Below are positions 1 to 7,936 of a stretch of DNA of 8,351 nt, in pieces. Below the pieces are notes generated by a model that was not told the origin of the DNA, made no database searches, and was given only the letters and a program-made list of their open reading frames with translations. The translations under genes were made by a program, and so were the position numbers. This DNA is from Caulobacter sp. B11 (GTDB lineage Bacteria > Pseudomonadota > Alphaproteobacteria > Caulobacterales > Caulobacteraceae): the NCBI RefSeq assembly GCF_002737765.1, contig NZ_PEGG01000072.1:1-8351 (forward strand), given 5' to 3'. The stretch's first letter is position 1. Each line of letters opens with the position of its first letter.

Positions 1-826
1 CCTTGAACGCCGCCAGCGTGCCTGACGGTCCGGTCCAGCGATAGAAGATGTGCTGGCCGACCTGCCGCAGCTTGACCAGGGTCGGGGCCCAATAGGGCGC
101 CACATAGCTGGCGTGATAATGGGTGGCGACGCCGACCTCCTTCATCACGAAGCCGTTCAGGGCCCGCCGGGCGACCGCCTCCGCCGGGGCCCACAGCATC
201 GGGTTGGGCTCGCGGTTCAGCGACCCGTCGCAGGTGAAGCTGAACTGGCAACCGGTGGCGCGCAGCGAGCCTTCATAGATCACGCCGCAGATCGACTTGG
301 GATAGCCCGGATGGCGCATGCGATTGAGCACGGTCTGGGCCACCGCCTGCTGGCCCTCGACGGGCTCGAAGCCCGCCTCGTAATAGACGGCCTGGGTCAG
401 GCAGTGCACGGCCCGATCGCGCTCGGGGCCGATGCTCCGCAGCACGAAGGGGTTGGCCGCCTCGACCGGCAGGGGCGAGACGACGCGCAGGGCGTTGATG
501 ATCCGCGCCTCGTCGAAGGTCGGGGCGCGGTCGCCCAGGCGGGGGATGTCCTTCAGATCGATGACCTCCCAGCCCGGCACCCGGCCCCAAAAGGTCTTGT
601 GCGGCCGGGGGTCGTGGCGGCGGGCCAGGGCCAGCATGGCCGGGTCCATGTCGGCGACATAGCGGTCGAGGCCGGCGTCGGACAACTGGCCGCCCGTCAC
701 CGTGGCCATTCCCGTCGTCCGTCCCGAGCCGGGCGGCAGGGAATAGGTCGCGCAGGCCGACAGACCGCCCAGGACGATCGACGCCCAGACGGCCCGTGAC
801 GGCCAGCGGGCTGTGAACCCCAACAT
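1..826 (-). CDS. SleB-type cell wall hydrolase, predicted lipoprotein (3' end outside window)
   Basis: Predicted peptidoglycan hydrolase of the SleB / Hydrolase_2 family, acting in the cell envelope. The frame is open from an ATG at 826-824 to the left edge, giving 275 residues without a stop. Residues 12-25 form a hydrophobic stretch ending in the lipobox LSAC, so Cys25 would be lipidated and the protein held in a membrane. Residues about 26-130 are a linker of unknown role. The hydrolase domain starts near residue 139 with AVYYEAGFEPVEGQ (146-159), where Glu150 matches the conserved catalytic Glu of the family. It continues with AVAQTVLNRMRHP (161-173), CGVIYEG (180-186) and CQFSFTCDGS (193-202). 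An AGGA lies 8 bases before the ATG. The gene sits 17 bases downstream of dps on the same strand and is probably in its transcript. SleB was first described in spore germination, but in alphaproteobacteria such proteins serve vegetative wall turnover. The family is clear; the exact substrate bond is not. Confidence 0.88.
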   Translation of the reverse strand, partial: MLGFTARWPSRAVWASIVLGGLSACATYSLPPGSGRTTGMATVTGGQLSDAGLDRYVADMDPAMLALARRHDPRPHKTFWGRVPGWEVIDLKDIPRLGDRAPTFDEARIINALRVVSPLPVEAANPFVLRSIGPERDRAVHCLTQAVYYEAGFEPVEGQQAVAQTVLNRMRHPGYPKSICGVIYEGSLRATGCQFSFTCDGSLNREPNPMLWAPAEAVARRALNGFVMKEVGVATHYHASYVAPYWAPTLVKLRQVGQHIFYRWTGPSGTLAAFK

Positions 827-843
827 CCCGACGATCCTGGGTC

Positions 844-1323
844 CTACTTCACCCCAAGGGTGGCGCGGAGCATCCAGGCATGTTTTTCGTGGGCCTGAAG
901 GCGCTGGGTCAGCAGGTCGGCGGTGGCTTCATCGCCGCCCGCCTCGGTCGCCGGGAAGGCGGCGCGGAGGGTGGCGATCAGGGTCTCGTTGTCCTTGAGC
1001 AGGTCGGTCAGCATGCCGTCGGAGTCCTGCTCGGGATCACCGTCCTTGATGCTGGAGAGGTTGCCGAAGGCGCCATAGCCCTGCGGGGCCAGCTCGCCCA
1101 GGGCGCGGATGCGCTCGGCGATGGTGTCCAGCGCCGCCCACTGCTCGGTGTACTGGCCTTCCAGCAGCACGTGCAGCGACTGGAAATTGGGGCCCCGGAC
1201 GTTCCAGTGATAGCCGTGGGTCTTCAGATAGACCGCATAGGCGTCGGCCAAGACCTTGTTGAGGCCGGCGACGATCGCGCCACGATCCTTGCTCGAAATT
1301 CCGGTGTTCACGGCGACGGCCAT
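844..1323 (-). CDS. dps: Dps, DNA-protection ferritin-like protein
   Basis: Dps forms a dodecameric cage that oxidises and stores iron using hydrogen peroxide, and it shields the nucleoid in stress and stationary phase. The 159-residue product has the usual Dps length and one ferritin-like four-helix domain. The signature reads THGYHWNVRGPNFQSLH (residues 35-51), then ALDTIAERIRALG (64-76). The five expected ferroxidase ligands are present: His39, His51, Glu55, Asp66 and Glu70. The N-terminal tail is short with one or two basic residues, so DNA binding is not obvious. The start is taken as the ATG at 1323-1321 because GGGAG lies 6 bases before it. Another in-frame ATG at 1329-1327 touches that ribosome site and is less likely. 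The open frame continues upstream to 1590, but that part is non-coding and runs into a nad operator. The gene is divergent from nadA and leads the cell wall hydrolase gene. Confidence 0.95.
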   Translation of the reverse strand: MAVAVNTGISSKDRGAIVAGLNKVLADAYAVYLKTHGYHWNVRGPNFQSLHVLLEGQYTEQWAALDTIAERIRALGELAPQGYGAFGNLSSIKDGDPEQDSDGMLTDLLKDNETLIATLRAAFPATEAGGDEATADLLTQRLQAHEKHAWMLRATLGVK

Positions 1324-1532
1324 GGTCATCTCCCTTGCTGCGCCCCCTAGGTAAGCGCCCCCGGCCTCGGGCCAAGGCTGAGCGCGGTGTAAAGGTTGGG
1401 ATGACCCGGTCTTTGTCGCCCAGGCCGGCCCCGACGCTGACGCTTGATCAGCGCCCGACGGTCCCGGCGGTTCCACCGGGATCGACCGGCGGGGCGGCGC
1501 CGACGGACGAAAGGGTCTTTCGCGGAGGCCCT
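1324..1532. other. Gene-free region upstream of dps
   Basis: About 200 bases between the dps start and the nadA promoter hold no convincing gene. On the minus strand, GGAAC (1474-1470) followed after 16 bases by CGCT (1453-1450) resembles the EcfG/sigma-T stress promoter pattern of alphaproteobacteria (GGAAC, 16-17 bases, CGTT), with one mismatch. This would suit dps but implies a leader of about 120 bases. A CTTGGC/TACCTA pair nearer the gene is another weak candidate. Neither is strong, and no OxyR or Fur site was recognised. Confidence 0.3.
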
Positions 1533-1560
1533 TTGCAATCCCCGAACAAAGGTCTATATG
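1533..1560 (+). promoter_or_regulatory. Predicted housekeeping promoter of nadABC
   Basis: TTGCAA at 1533-1538 and TATATG at 1555-1560 are 16 bases apart and resemble -35 and -10 boxes. This is one of the few AT-rich spots in a GC-rich region. Transcription would start near 1567, right at the edge of the first palindrome, so a bound repressor would block the polymerase. The placement is inferred from sequence only. Confidence 0.5.
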
Positions 1561-1567
1561 TCTTTCA

Positions 1568-1596
1568 CGACTTATGCTCAATTTCAGCATAAGTCG
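1568..1596. promoter_or_regulatory. Operator 1 of nadABC: 29-bp palindrome
   Basis: An inverted repeat with perfect 11-base arms, CGACTTATGCT (1568-1578) and AGCATAAGTCG (1586-1596), is centred on 1582. It overlaps the predicted transcription start. Its core matches the second palindrome centred on 1652: 16 of 21 positions agree between 1572-1592 and 1642-1662. Two like sites in front of a nadABC operon are the expected picture for an NAD-pathway repressor. In alphaproteobacteria NadQ and NrtR are the known regulators of this kind. Which one binds here cannot be told from the window, which contains no regulator gene. Confidence 0.75.
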
Positions 1597-1597
1597 G

Positions 1598-1631
1598 ACG
1601 CCGGAACGGTTATCCTGGCCCGGCGTTTTTT
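1598..1631 (+). terminator. Terminator-like hairpin in the nadA leader
   Basis: ACGCCGG (1598-1604) pairs with CCGGCGT (1620-1626) around a 15-base loop, and the T run 1626-1631 follows directly. This is the shape of a Rho-independent terminator. It lies downstream of the predicted nadA promoter and before the nadA start, with no plus-strand gene before it to end. It could therefore attenuate nadABC transcription. No leader peptide and no known riboswitch fold was recognised. The loop is long for a terminator, so this is a candidate only. Confidence 0.4.
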
Positions 1632-1643
1632 GAGGTCGTGGAA

Positions 1644-1660
1644 ATGCTCAGATTGAGCAT
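1644..1660. promoter_or_regulatory. Operator 2 of nadABC: 17-bp palindrome
   Basis: ATGCTCA-GAT-TGAGCAT is a perfect 7-base inverted repeat centred on 1652, 70 bases downstream of the centre of operator 1 and sharing its core. It lies just before the GAGGA ribosome site (1665-1669) and the nadA ATG at 1674. The same bases would code for a spurious N-terminal extension (MLRLSIS) if translation began at the ATG at 1644, which argues for the later start. Confidence 0.7.
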
Positions 1661-1673
1661 AAGCGAGGATCAG

Positions 1674-2774
1674 ATGGCCGACGGTTCCCCCGCCCCCCTT
1701 GACGCCTTCGGGGCCTTCACCGCCGAGATCGAGGCGGAAACCGCCGCGGCCTGGGACAAGGTCAAGCACCATGTCACGCCGATGGAATGGCGGCTGCACG
1801 CGCCGCTGATCGCCGCGATCAACCGGCTCAAGCGCGAGAAGAACGCCGTCATCCTGGCCCACAACTACATGACGCCCGAGATCTTCCACGGGGTCGGCGA
1901 CTATGTCGGCGACAGCCTGGGGCTGGCCCGCGAGGCGGCCAAGTGCGACGCGGCGATCATCGTCCAGGCCGGGGTGCACTTCATGGCCGAGACCAGCAAG
2001 GTGCTGGCCCCGGACAAGCGGGTGCTGATCCCCGACCTGAAGGCCGGCTGCAGCCTAGCCTCGTCGATCACCGGGGCCGACGTGCGGATGATCAAGGCCC
2101 GCTATCCCGGCGTGCCGGTGGTCACCTATGTCAACACCACCGCCGAGGTGAAGGCCGAGACCGACATCTGCTGCACCAGCGCCAACGCCGTTCAGGTGGT
2201 GGAGTGGGCGGCCCGCGAATGGGGCGTCGACAAGGTCATCCTGATCCCCGACGAGTTCCTGGCCCGCAATGTCGCCCGTCAAACGGATGTGAAGATCATC
2301 GCCTGGCAGGGCCGCTGCGAGGTGCATGAGCGCTTCACGGCCGCCGACATCGCCGAGATGCGCCTGGCCTATCCGGGCGCCGAGATCCTGGCCCACCCGG
2401 AATGCCCGACCGAGATCCTCGACGCCGCCGACTTCGCCGGTTCGACGGCGGCGATGAACGACTATGTCGCCCTGCGCAAGCCGGCCCAGGTGGTGCTGAT
2501 CACCGAGTGCTCGATGGCCGCCAACGTCCAGGCGGAGTCGCCGAACACCCAGTTCATCGGCCCCTGCAACATGTGCCCGCACATGAAGCGGATCACCCTG
2601 CGCAACATCTACGACGCCCTGGTCAACGAGCAGTTCGAGGTGACGGTGGATCCCGTCCTCGCCGACCGCGCCCGCCTGGCCGTGCAACGGATGATCGACC
2701 TGCCGCCGCCCGCCGTTCCGGCCCGCTACGACCTCGTCAAGGCGCGCCATCACGTCGACGTCGAGCTGATCTAG
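1674..2774 (+). CDS. nadA: Quinolinate synthase NadA
   Basis: NadA is a cytoplasmic [4Fe-4S] enzyme that condenses iminoaspartate from NadB with dihydroxyacetone phosphate to give quinolinate, the second step of de novo NAD synthesis. The product has 366 residues, a normal length. Family motifs include [11 protein letters not shown] (60-70), [10 protein letters not shown] (79-88), [12 protein letters not shown] (98-109), [10 protein letters not shown] (120-129), GRCEVHERF (213-221), HPECP (241-245) and [10 protein letters not shown] (296-305). The three cluster ligands are probably Cys126, Cys215 and a Cys of the CNMC motif (Cys298 or Cys301). The start at 1674 has GAGGA 4 bases before it. 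An in-frame ATG at 1644 (GAGG 8 bases before) and a GTG at 1638 are possible but lie on or before operator 2. It is the first gene of nadABC, divergent from dps and under two putative operators. Confidence 0.96.
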   Translation: MADGSPAPLDAFGAFTAEIEAETAAAWDKVKHHVTPMEWRLHAPLIAAINRLKREKNAVILAHNYMTPEIFHGVGDYVGDSLGLAREAAKCDAAIIVQAGVHFMAETSKVLAPDKRVLIPDLKAGCSLASSITGADVRMIKARYPGVPVVTYVNTTAEVKAETDICCTSANAVQVVEWAAREWGVDKVILIPDEFLARNVARQTDVKIIAWQGRCEVHERFTAADIAEMRLAYPGAEILAHPECPTEILDAADFAGSTAAMNDYVALRKPAQVVLITECSMAANVQAESPNTQFIGPCNMCPHMKRITLRNIYDALVNEQFEVTVDPVLADRARLAVQRMIDLPPPAVPARYDLVKARHHVDVELI

Positions 2775-2775
2775 T

Positions 2776-2800
2776 GCCCTTCCCCTTGATGGGGAAGGGC
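2776..2800 (+). repeat. Perfect hairpin between nadA and nadB
   Basis: GCCCTTCCCC (2776-2785) and GGGGAAGGGC (2791-2800) form a perfect 10-base stem with a 5-base TTGAT loop. The hairpin begins one base after the nadA stop and ends 12 bases before the nadB ATG, just ahead of its GGAG ribosome site (2803-2806). There is no T run, so it is not a classic terminator. It may affect mRNA stability, partial termination or access to the nadB ribosome site. It could also be one copy of a dispersed intergenic palindrome. Confidence 0.7.
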
Positions 2801-2812
2801 GTGGAGCCCCGA

Positions 2813-5183
<2,371 letters not shown>

Positions 5184-5194
5184 GCACGACCTGG

Positions 5195-5226
5195 TCCCGG
5201 GTGCGACAATTTGCCCGACCCCGGGA
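5195..5226 (+). other. Weak hairpin after nadC
   Basis: TCCCGGG (5195-5201) pairs with CCCGGGA (5220-5226) across an 18-base loop, 11 bases after the nadC stop. No T run follows and the loop is long, so termination here is only a possibility. Confidence 0.25.
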
Positions 5227-5228
5227 GC

Positions 5229-5253
5229 GTAACCTTAACCTTCGCTCATTAGG
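5229..5253. promoter_or_regulatory. AACCTT tandem repeat upstream of the response regulator
   Basis: AACCTT occurs twice in a row at 5231-5242, giving a TTAACC hexamer (5235-5240) preceded by GTAACC (5229-5234), and ATTAG follows at 5249-5253. TTAACC resembles the half-site of the cell-cycle regulator CtrA in Caulobacterales, whose full site is TTAA-N7-TTAAC. The spacing here does not fit the full site. It is the AT-richest part of the 115-base gap and probably holds the promoter of the next operon, but no clear -35/-10 pair was found. Confidence 0.25.
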
Positions 5254-5298
5254 GTCTCCCGGTCACGAAACCGTCAGCGGACGGGCCGGAGCCAGCGG

Positions 5299-5892
5299 TT
5301 GCAACCCAGTACCTATTTCAGTCTCGACAAGGCCAAGGCCCTGATCGTCGACGGCAATAGCCAGTCGATGGACATCCTGGTGAGCGTCCTGACCAGCTTT
5401 GGCCTGCGCAACATCGTGCGCAAGGCCAATGGCAAGGAAGCCCAGGACGAACTGAAGGCCCGCCCGGTCGACCTGATCCTGACCGACGCCAACATGCCGC
5501 AGATGGACGGCTATGACCTGATCCGCTGGGTGCGCACCGAAGGCAGCGAAGCCGTGCGCATGACCCCGGCGATCATCGTCACCGCCCACACCCCCAAGTC
5601 CAAGGTCGAGAAGGCCCGCGACTGCGGCGCGAATTTCATCATCGCCAAGCCCATCGCCCCCGCCATCATTCTCGAGCGGATCCTTTGGGTGGCGCGGGCC
5701 GACCGCCTGTTTATCGAGTGCGATGTCTATGTTGGTCCCGACCGGCGCTGGCGAAACGCCGGACCGCCCGTCGAGCACCCCGATGGACGCCGACGCGACG
5801 ACAAGCCGGCGGATCTGGGCGAAGCCTCCGGCGAAAACATGTCCCAGGCCGAACTCGATTTGATGATCAAACCCCAGAGGTCCGCCGGATGA
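5299..5892 (+). CDS. CheY-like single-domain response regulator with basic C-terminal tail
   Basis: A cytoplasmic receiver-domain protein of 197 residues that should accept phosphate from a histidine kinase. The receiver covers about residues 12-135: Asp63 in LILTDANMPQMDGYDLI is the phospho-acceptor, Thr95 (IIVTAHT) the switch residue and Lys117 (FIIAKPIAP) the conserved Lys. The usual acidic pair is reduced to Asp18-Gly19 (ALIVDGN), which could weaken magnesium binding. No DNA-binding or enzymatic output domain follows, only a tail with VGPDRRWRNAG (about 143-153) and GRRRDD, rich in Arg and probably partly disordered. The start is a TTG with GGAG exactly 7 bases before it. The next ATG lies inside the domain (residue 24), so TTG is well supported. 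The stop overlaps the next gene as ATGA. The partner kinase is not in the window and the output is unknown. Confidence 0.88.
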   Translation: MQPSTYFSLDKAKALIVDGNSQSMDILVSVLTSFGLRNIVRKANGKEAQDELKARPVDLILTDANMPQMDGYDLIRWVRTEGSEAVRMTPAIIVTAHTPKSKVEKARDCGANFIIAKPIAPAIILERILWVARADRLFIECDVYVGPDRRWRNAGPPVEHPDGRRRDDKPADLGEASGENMSQAELDLMIKPQRSAG

Positions 5893-6350
5893 GCGAAGTC
5901 AAAAAATTTCGCATGCGGCCGCGCCTCGCGCAGTTGGTCAAGCAGTCGGGCGGCATGTACGTCACCGACGCGCTCAAGCGCGCCGACGCGGCGCTGGAGG
6001 TGATGCGCGAACCGCTGCTGACCTCGATCGACGACTATCTGGTCAAGTTCGACACCCTGCTCGAGGCGCCCGACGCGCCGGACCTGATCGACACCCTCTA
6101 TCGCTGCTCGGCCGATGTCATCAGCCTCAGCGGGGCCGAACAGACCGACGCCGTCCAGACCGCCGCGCGCTCGCTTTGCGATCTGGTGGGAGAGGCCGGC
6201 GCAGTGACCCCCGCCTTGCTGGCCGGGATCAAGGTGCATGTCGCCTCGATCAAGCTCCTGCACCGCGCCACGCTCGATCCGGCGACCCAGGCCCCGATCC
6301 TGGCCGGCCTGGCCCGGGTGCTCGAAAAGCAGCGCGGCGGCGAAGCTTAA
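5889..6350 (+). CDS. Conserved-looking helical protein of unknown function, coupled to the response regulator
   Basis: A 153-residue protein that I do not recognise. It has no signal peptide and no membrane segment. The sequence is rich in Ala, Leu, Asp and Arg and looks almost wholly alpha-helical, with a basic N-terminus (VKKFRMRPRLAQLVKQ, residues 4-19) and two Cys (in YRCSAD and SLCDL). No His-phosphotransfer motif is clear, although HVASIKLLHR near residues 117-126 contains two His on a helix. Its ATG overlaps the regulator stop by ATGA (5889-5892), so the two are probably made in step and may act in the same signalling pathway. The TAA at 6348-6350 lies two bases from the stop of the convergent acyltransferase, with no terminator visible between them. 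It is real by its codon use, typical for this DNA, and by its context. Confidence 0.8.
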   Translation: MSEVKKFRMRPRLAQLVKQSGGMYVTDALKRADAALEVMREPLLTSIDDYLVKFDTLLEAPDAPDLIDTLYRCSADVISLSGAEQTDAVQTAARSLCDLVGEAGAVTPALLAGIKVHVASIKLLHRATLDPATQAPILAGLARVLEKQRGGEA

Positions 6351-6352
6351 GG

Positions 6353-7510
6353 TTAGCTCCGGCCGCGCAGCCAGGGCGCCAGCCGATCCTGCAGCGGCTG
6401 GTCGACATAGGTATGGAACAGCCAGGCCGCGCCATAGGCCAGCGGGAACGCGGCCAGCCACATCAGCCACTGCCAGCCGATGCCGATCGGCACGGTGTCG
6501 ATCAGCTTGTGCACCGCGCTCCAGTAGATCACCCCCACGAAGATGTGGGTGATGAACAGGGCGAAGGACAGCTTGGCCCCCTCCTCGATCCAGGCCCGGG
6601 GACGCTTCACCGGCAAGCGGCCGGCCCCTAGGATGATCAGGGCGATGGCCGCAAGGCTGGGCAGGTCGAACAGCAGCGGACTGGGCAGGGCGTAGCGGTC
6701 CAGGGTCTGCAGCAGCACCAGCCCGCCGCAACCGCCCAGCAGCAGGACCCGGGCCGCGGCCTCGGACGGCCAGTTCATCTCGACCGCCCGCGCCAGGCAG
6801 GCCCCCAGCACGAACAGCGGCAGGGCCCGCACGATGCCGAACTGGAACGAGATATCGGCCAGGGCGTGGTCGAACACCCGTCCGGCCAGAAGCTCGAACA
6901 GGCCATAGATCGCCGCGCCGATCAGCGGCAGCAGCCAGGCGTGACGCACCCGGCTGATCCCCTTCCACAGGAACGGAAACAGGGCGTAGCAGATGATCAG
7001 GGCCGACAGCGACCAGCTGGGCAGGTTCCAGCCGTCGCTGGGAAAGCCCCAGGCGTGGATCAGCAGGGCCTGGCCCGGCAGCTGGTCCCAGGCGAAGCGC
7101 GAGGGCTTGTGGGCGTCGGTGCCCAGGGCGTTCAGGGCCAGCACCAACAGGGCCATGGCCGCCAGCACGATCAGGTGGGCCGGCCAGACCCGTCCGGCCC
7201 GGCGCAGCCAGAAGCGCGGCGGGCTGATCCGTCCAGTCAGGGTCGAGGCCCCATAGGCCCGGCCCAGCACATAGCCCGACAGCATCAAGAAGAAGTCGGT
7301 GGCCAGGAAGCCGCGCGAGAACACCTGGTGGAAACGCTCGATGCGAAGCGGGCTCTCGGCCCCGTAGTGATAGATCACGATCAGCAGCGAGGCGAGAAAC
7401 CGCAACAGGTCCAGCGCCCCACCCCGCACCGCCGCCCGCAGCGGACGATCGGCCACGGACGTCAGGGTCGCCTCATCGGGCGCGGCGGGGGGAAGGACGG
7501 GTGTTTGCAC
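6353..7510 (-). CDS. Membrane acyltransferase, family 3 (OafA/YrhL-like)
   Basis: An integral inner-membrane protein of the acyltransferase-3 family, which transfers acetyl or other acyl groups to sugars of lipopolysaccharide, exopolysaccharide, peptidoglycan or small molecules. The 385-residue product is in the family range and has about ten hydrophobic segments. After a 30-residue cytoplasmic tail comes LDLLRFLASLLIVIYHYG (33-50), in which His48 is the conserved catalytic-type His. DFFLMLSGYVLG (72-83), RRAGRVWPAHL (103-113, Arg107) and LPSWSLSALIICYALFP also match the family. No periplasmic SGNH domain is fused. The start is taken as GTG at 7510-7508, with AAGG 9 bases before it. A TTG at 7528 would add six residues and is possible. 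The gene stands alone, so its acceptor cannot be inferred. Confidence 0.88.
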   Translation of the reverse strand: MQTPVLPPAAPDEATLTSVADRPLRAAVRGGALDLLRFLASLLIVIYHYGAESPLRIERFHQVFSRGFLATDFFLMLSGYVLGRAYGASTLTGRISPPRFWLRRAGRVWPAHLIVLAAMALLVLALNALGTDAHKPSRFAWDQLPGQALLIHAWGFPSDGWNLPSWSLSALIICYALFPFLWKGISRVRHAWLLPLIGAAIYGLFELLAGRVFDHALADISFQFGIVRALPLFVLGACLARAVEMNWPSEAAARVLLLGGCGGLVLLQTLDRYALPSPLLFDLPSLAAIALIILGAGRLPVKRPRAWIEEGAKLSFALFITHIFVGVIYWSAVHKLIDTVPIGIGWQWLMWLAAFPLAYGAAWLFHTYVDQPLQDRLAPWLRGRS

Positions 7511-7615
7511 GGTGCATGGCCTTAACAAAGCTCACCCGATTGGGAAAGCGGCCGTGACGTCATCGTGGGAGTGAGGCGTTAGGGGGACGGAGCCGGCGCA
7601 TAGGGATCGACCTCT

Positions 7616-7652
7616 GCCAAACCCCTCCACTTCCCCGGCCTTCGCAGGGGAG
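7616..7652. repeat. Palindromic repeat copy A (degenerate)
   Basis: The copy contains CCCCTCCACTTCCCCGGC (7622-7639), identical to copy B over 18 bases, but its hairpin is imperfect: CCCCGGC followed by CTTC and GCAGGGG. A relic copy of the same element in the same orientation as B is likely. Confidence 0.65.
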
Positions 7653-7685
7653 ACGGCGTTAGGGGGCGTCAAAGGCCCTACCCTA

Positions 7686-7732
7686 GCCAACCCCTCCACT
7701 TCCCCGGCGAAGGCCGGGGCCCAGATCCAGCC
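7686..7732. repeat. Palindromic repeat copy B
   Basis: The stem CCCCGGC (7702-7708) and GCCGGGG (7713-7719) encloses a GAAG loop. It is flanked by CCCCTCCACTT on one side and CCCAGATCCAGCC on the other. The flanks match copy C in reverse complement, so B and C form a larger inverted pair. The pattern is like the dispersed palindromes seen in Caulobacterales intergenic regions. Confidence 0.75.
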
Positions 7733-7789
7733 TGAGCCTTTGGGGATGATGCGCCTTCTGACCCTGCCCAGCTCACCCAACGCTCCGGG

Positions 7790-7829
7790 TTCGACCTGGG
7801 CCCCGGCCTTCGCCGGGGAGGTGGAGGAA
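7790..7829. repeat. Palindromic repeat copy C (inverted relative to B)
   Basis: The stem CCCCGGC (7801-7807) and GCCGGGG (7812-7818) encloses a CTTC loop. It is preceded by TTCGACCTGGG and followed by AGGTGGAGGA. The reverse complement follows copy B across the stem and both flanks with a few changes. Confidence 0.75.
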
Positions 7830-7876
7830 TTGAAGGGCGAGTCCCCTGGAAGTCACGCTCCCAACCCTCCCCGCGC

Positions 7877-7905
7877 TTGCGCCCCAACCGCTGCGATCCT
7901 ATCTG
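7877..7905 (+). promoter_or_regulatory. Possible promoter of the dioxygenase gene
   Basis: TTGCGC (7877-7882) and TATCTG (7900-7905) are 17 bases apart. The second box lies inside the left arm of the 33-base dyad, a layout that would allow direct repression. The match to consensus is modest. Confidence 0.3.
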
Positions 7906-7929
7906 TAACTCAAGAAGTGCCAGATAGGA
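7897..7929. promoter_or_regulatory. 33-bp dyad, putative operator of the dioxygenase gene
   Basis: TCCTATCTG (7897-7905) and CAGATAGGA (7921-7929) are perfect 9-base inverted arms. Inside, ACT (7908-7910) and AGT (7916-7918) are symmetric around the same centre, 7913, so 12 of 16 base pairs match. The right arm contains the AGGA ribosome site of the gene. The nested symmetry suggests a dimeric repressor, but the protein is unknown and no regulator gene lies in the window. A hairpin that hides the ribosome site in the mRNA is an alternative. Confidence 0.6.
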
Positions 7930-7936
7930 CCGCGCC

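Larger units (their letters stand above)
7511..7936. other. 426-base gene-free region between acyltransferase and dioxygenase genes
   Basis: This divergent intergenic stretch holds three copies of a GC-rich palindromic repeat (7616-7826), a short direct repeat GGCGTTAGGGGG (7575-7586 and 7655-7666), and a dyad next to the dioxygenase start. Open frames across it on either strand are repeat-derived and have no ribosome site or protein likeness. The promoter of the acyltransferase must lie in the first part but was not identified. Confidence 0.6.

Noticed and set aside
50..799. Plus-strand open frame of 249 codons
   Set aside because: It is the antisense shadow of the SleB-type hydrolase, which has clear motifs.
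1330..1590. N-terminal extension of Dps reaching 1590
   Set aside because: The upstream frame has no Dps likeness, and its first residues are encoded by the nad operator. GGGAG just before the ATG at 1323 fixes the likely start.
1638..1673. Longer NadA starting at 1638 or 1644
   Set aside because: The extra residues come from operator 2 and are unlikely to be protein-coding, though the GAGG before 1644 keeps it possible.
1561..1673. NAD-sensing riboswitch in the nadA leader
   Set aside because: No fold like the known NAD riboswitch classes was recognised; the paired DNA palindromes fit protein operators better.
5727..6968. Minus-strand open frame of 413 codons
   Set aside because: It lies across two real genes in a shadow frame with an Arg/Gly/Ala-rich composition and no family likeness. 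High GC makes such frames common.
7555..7562. TGACGTCA palindrome upstream of the acyltransferase gene
   Set aside because: An 8-base palindrome alone is weak evidence, and no second copy or known regulator supports it.
7616..7829. CRISPR array
   Set aside because: Three unequal copies in mixed orientation with irregular spacing and strong internal hairpins do not make a CRISPR array.
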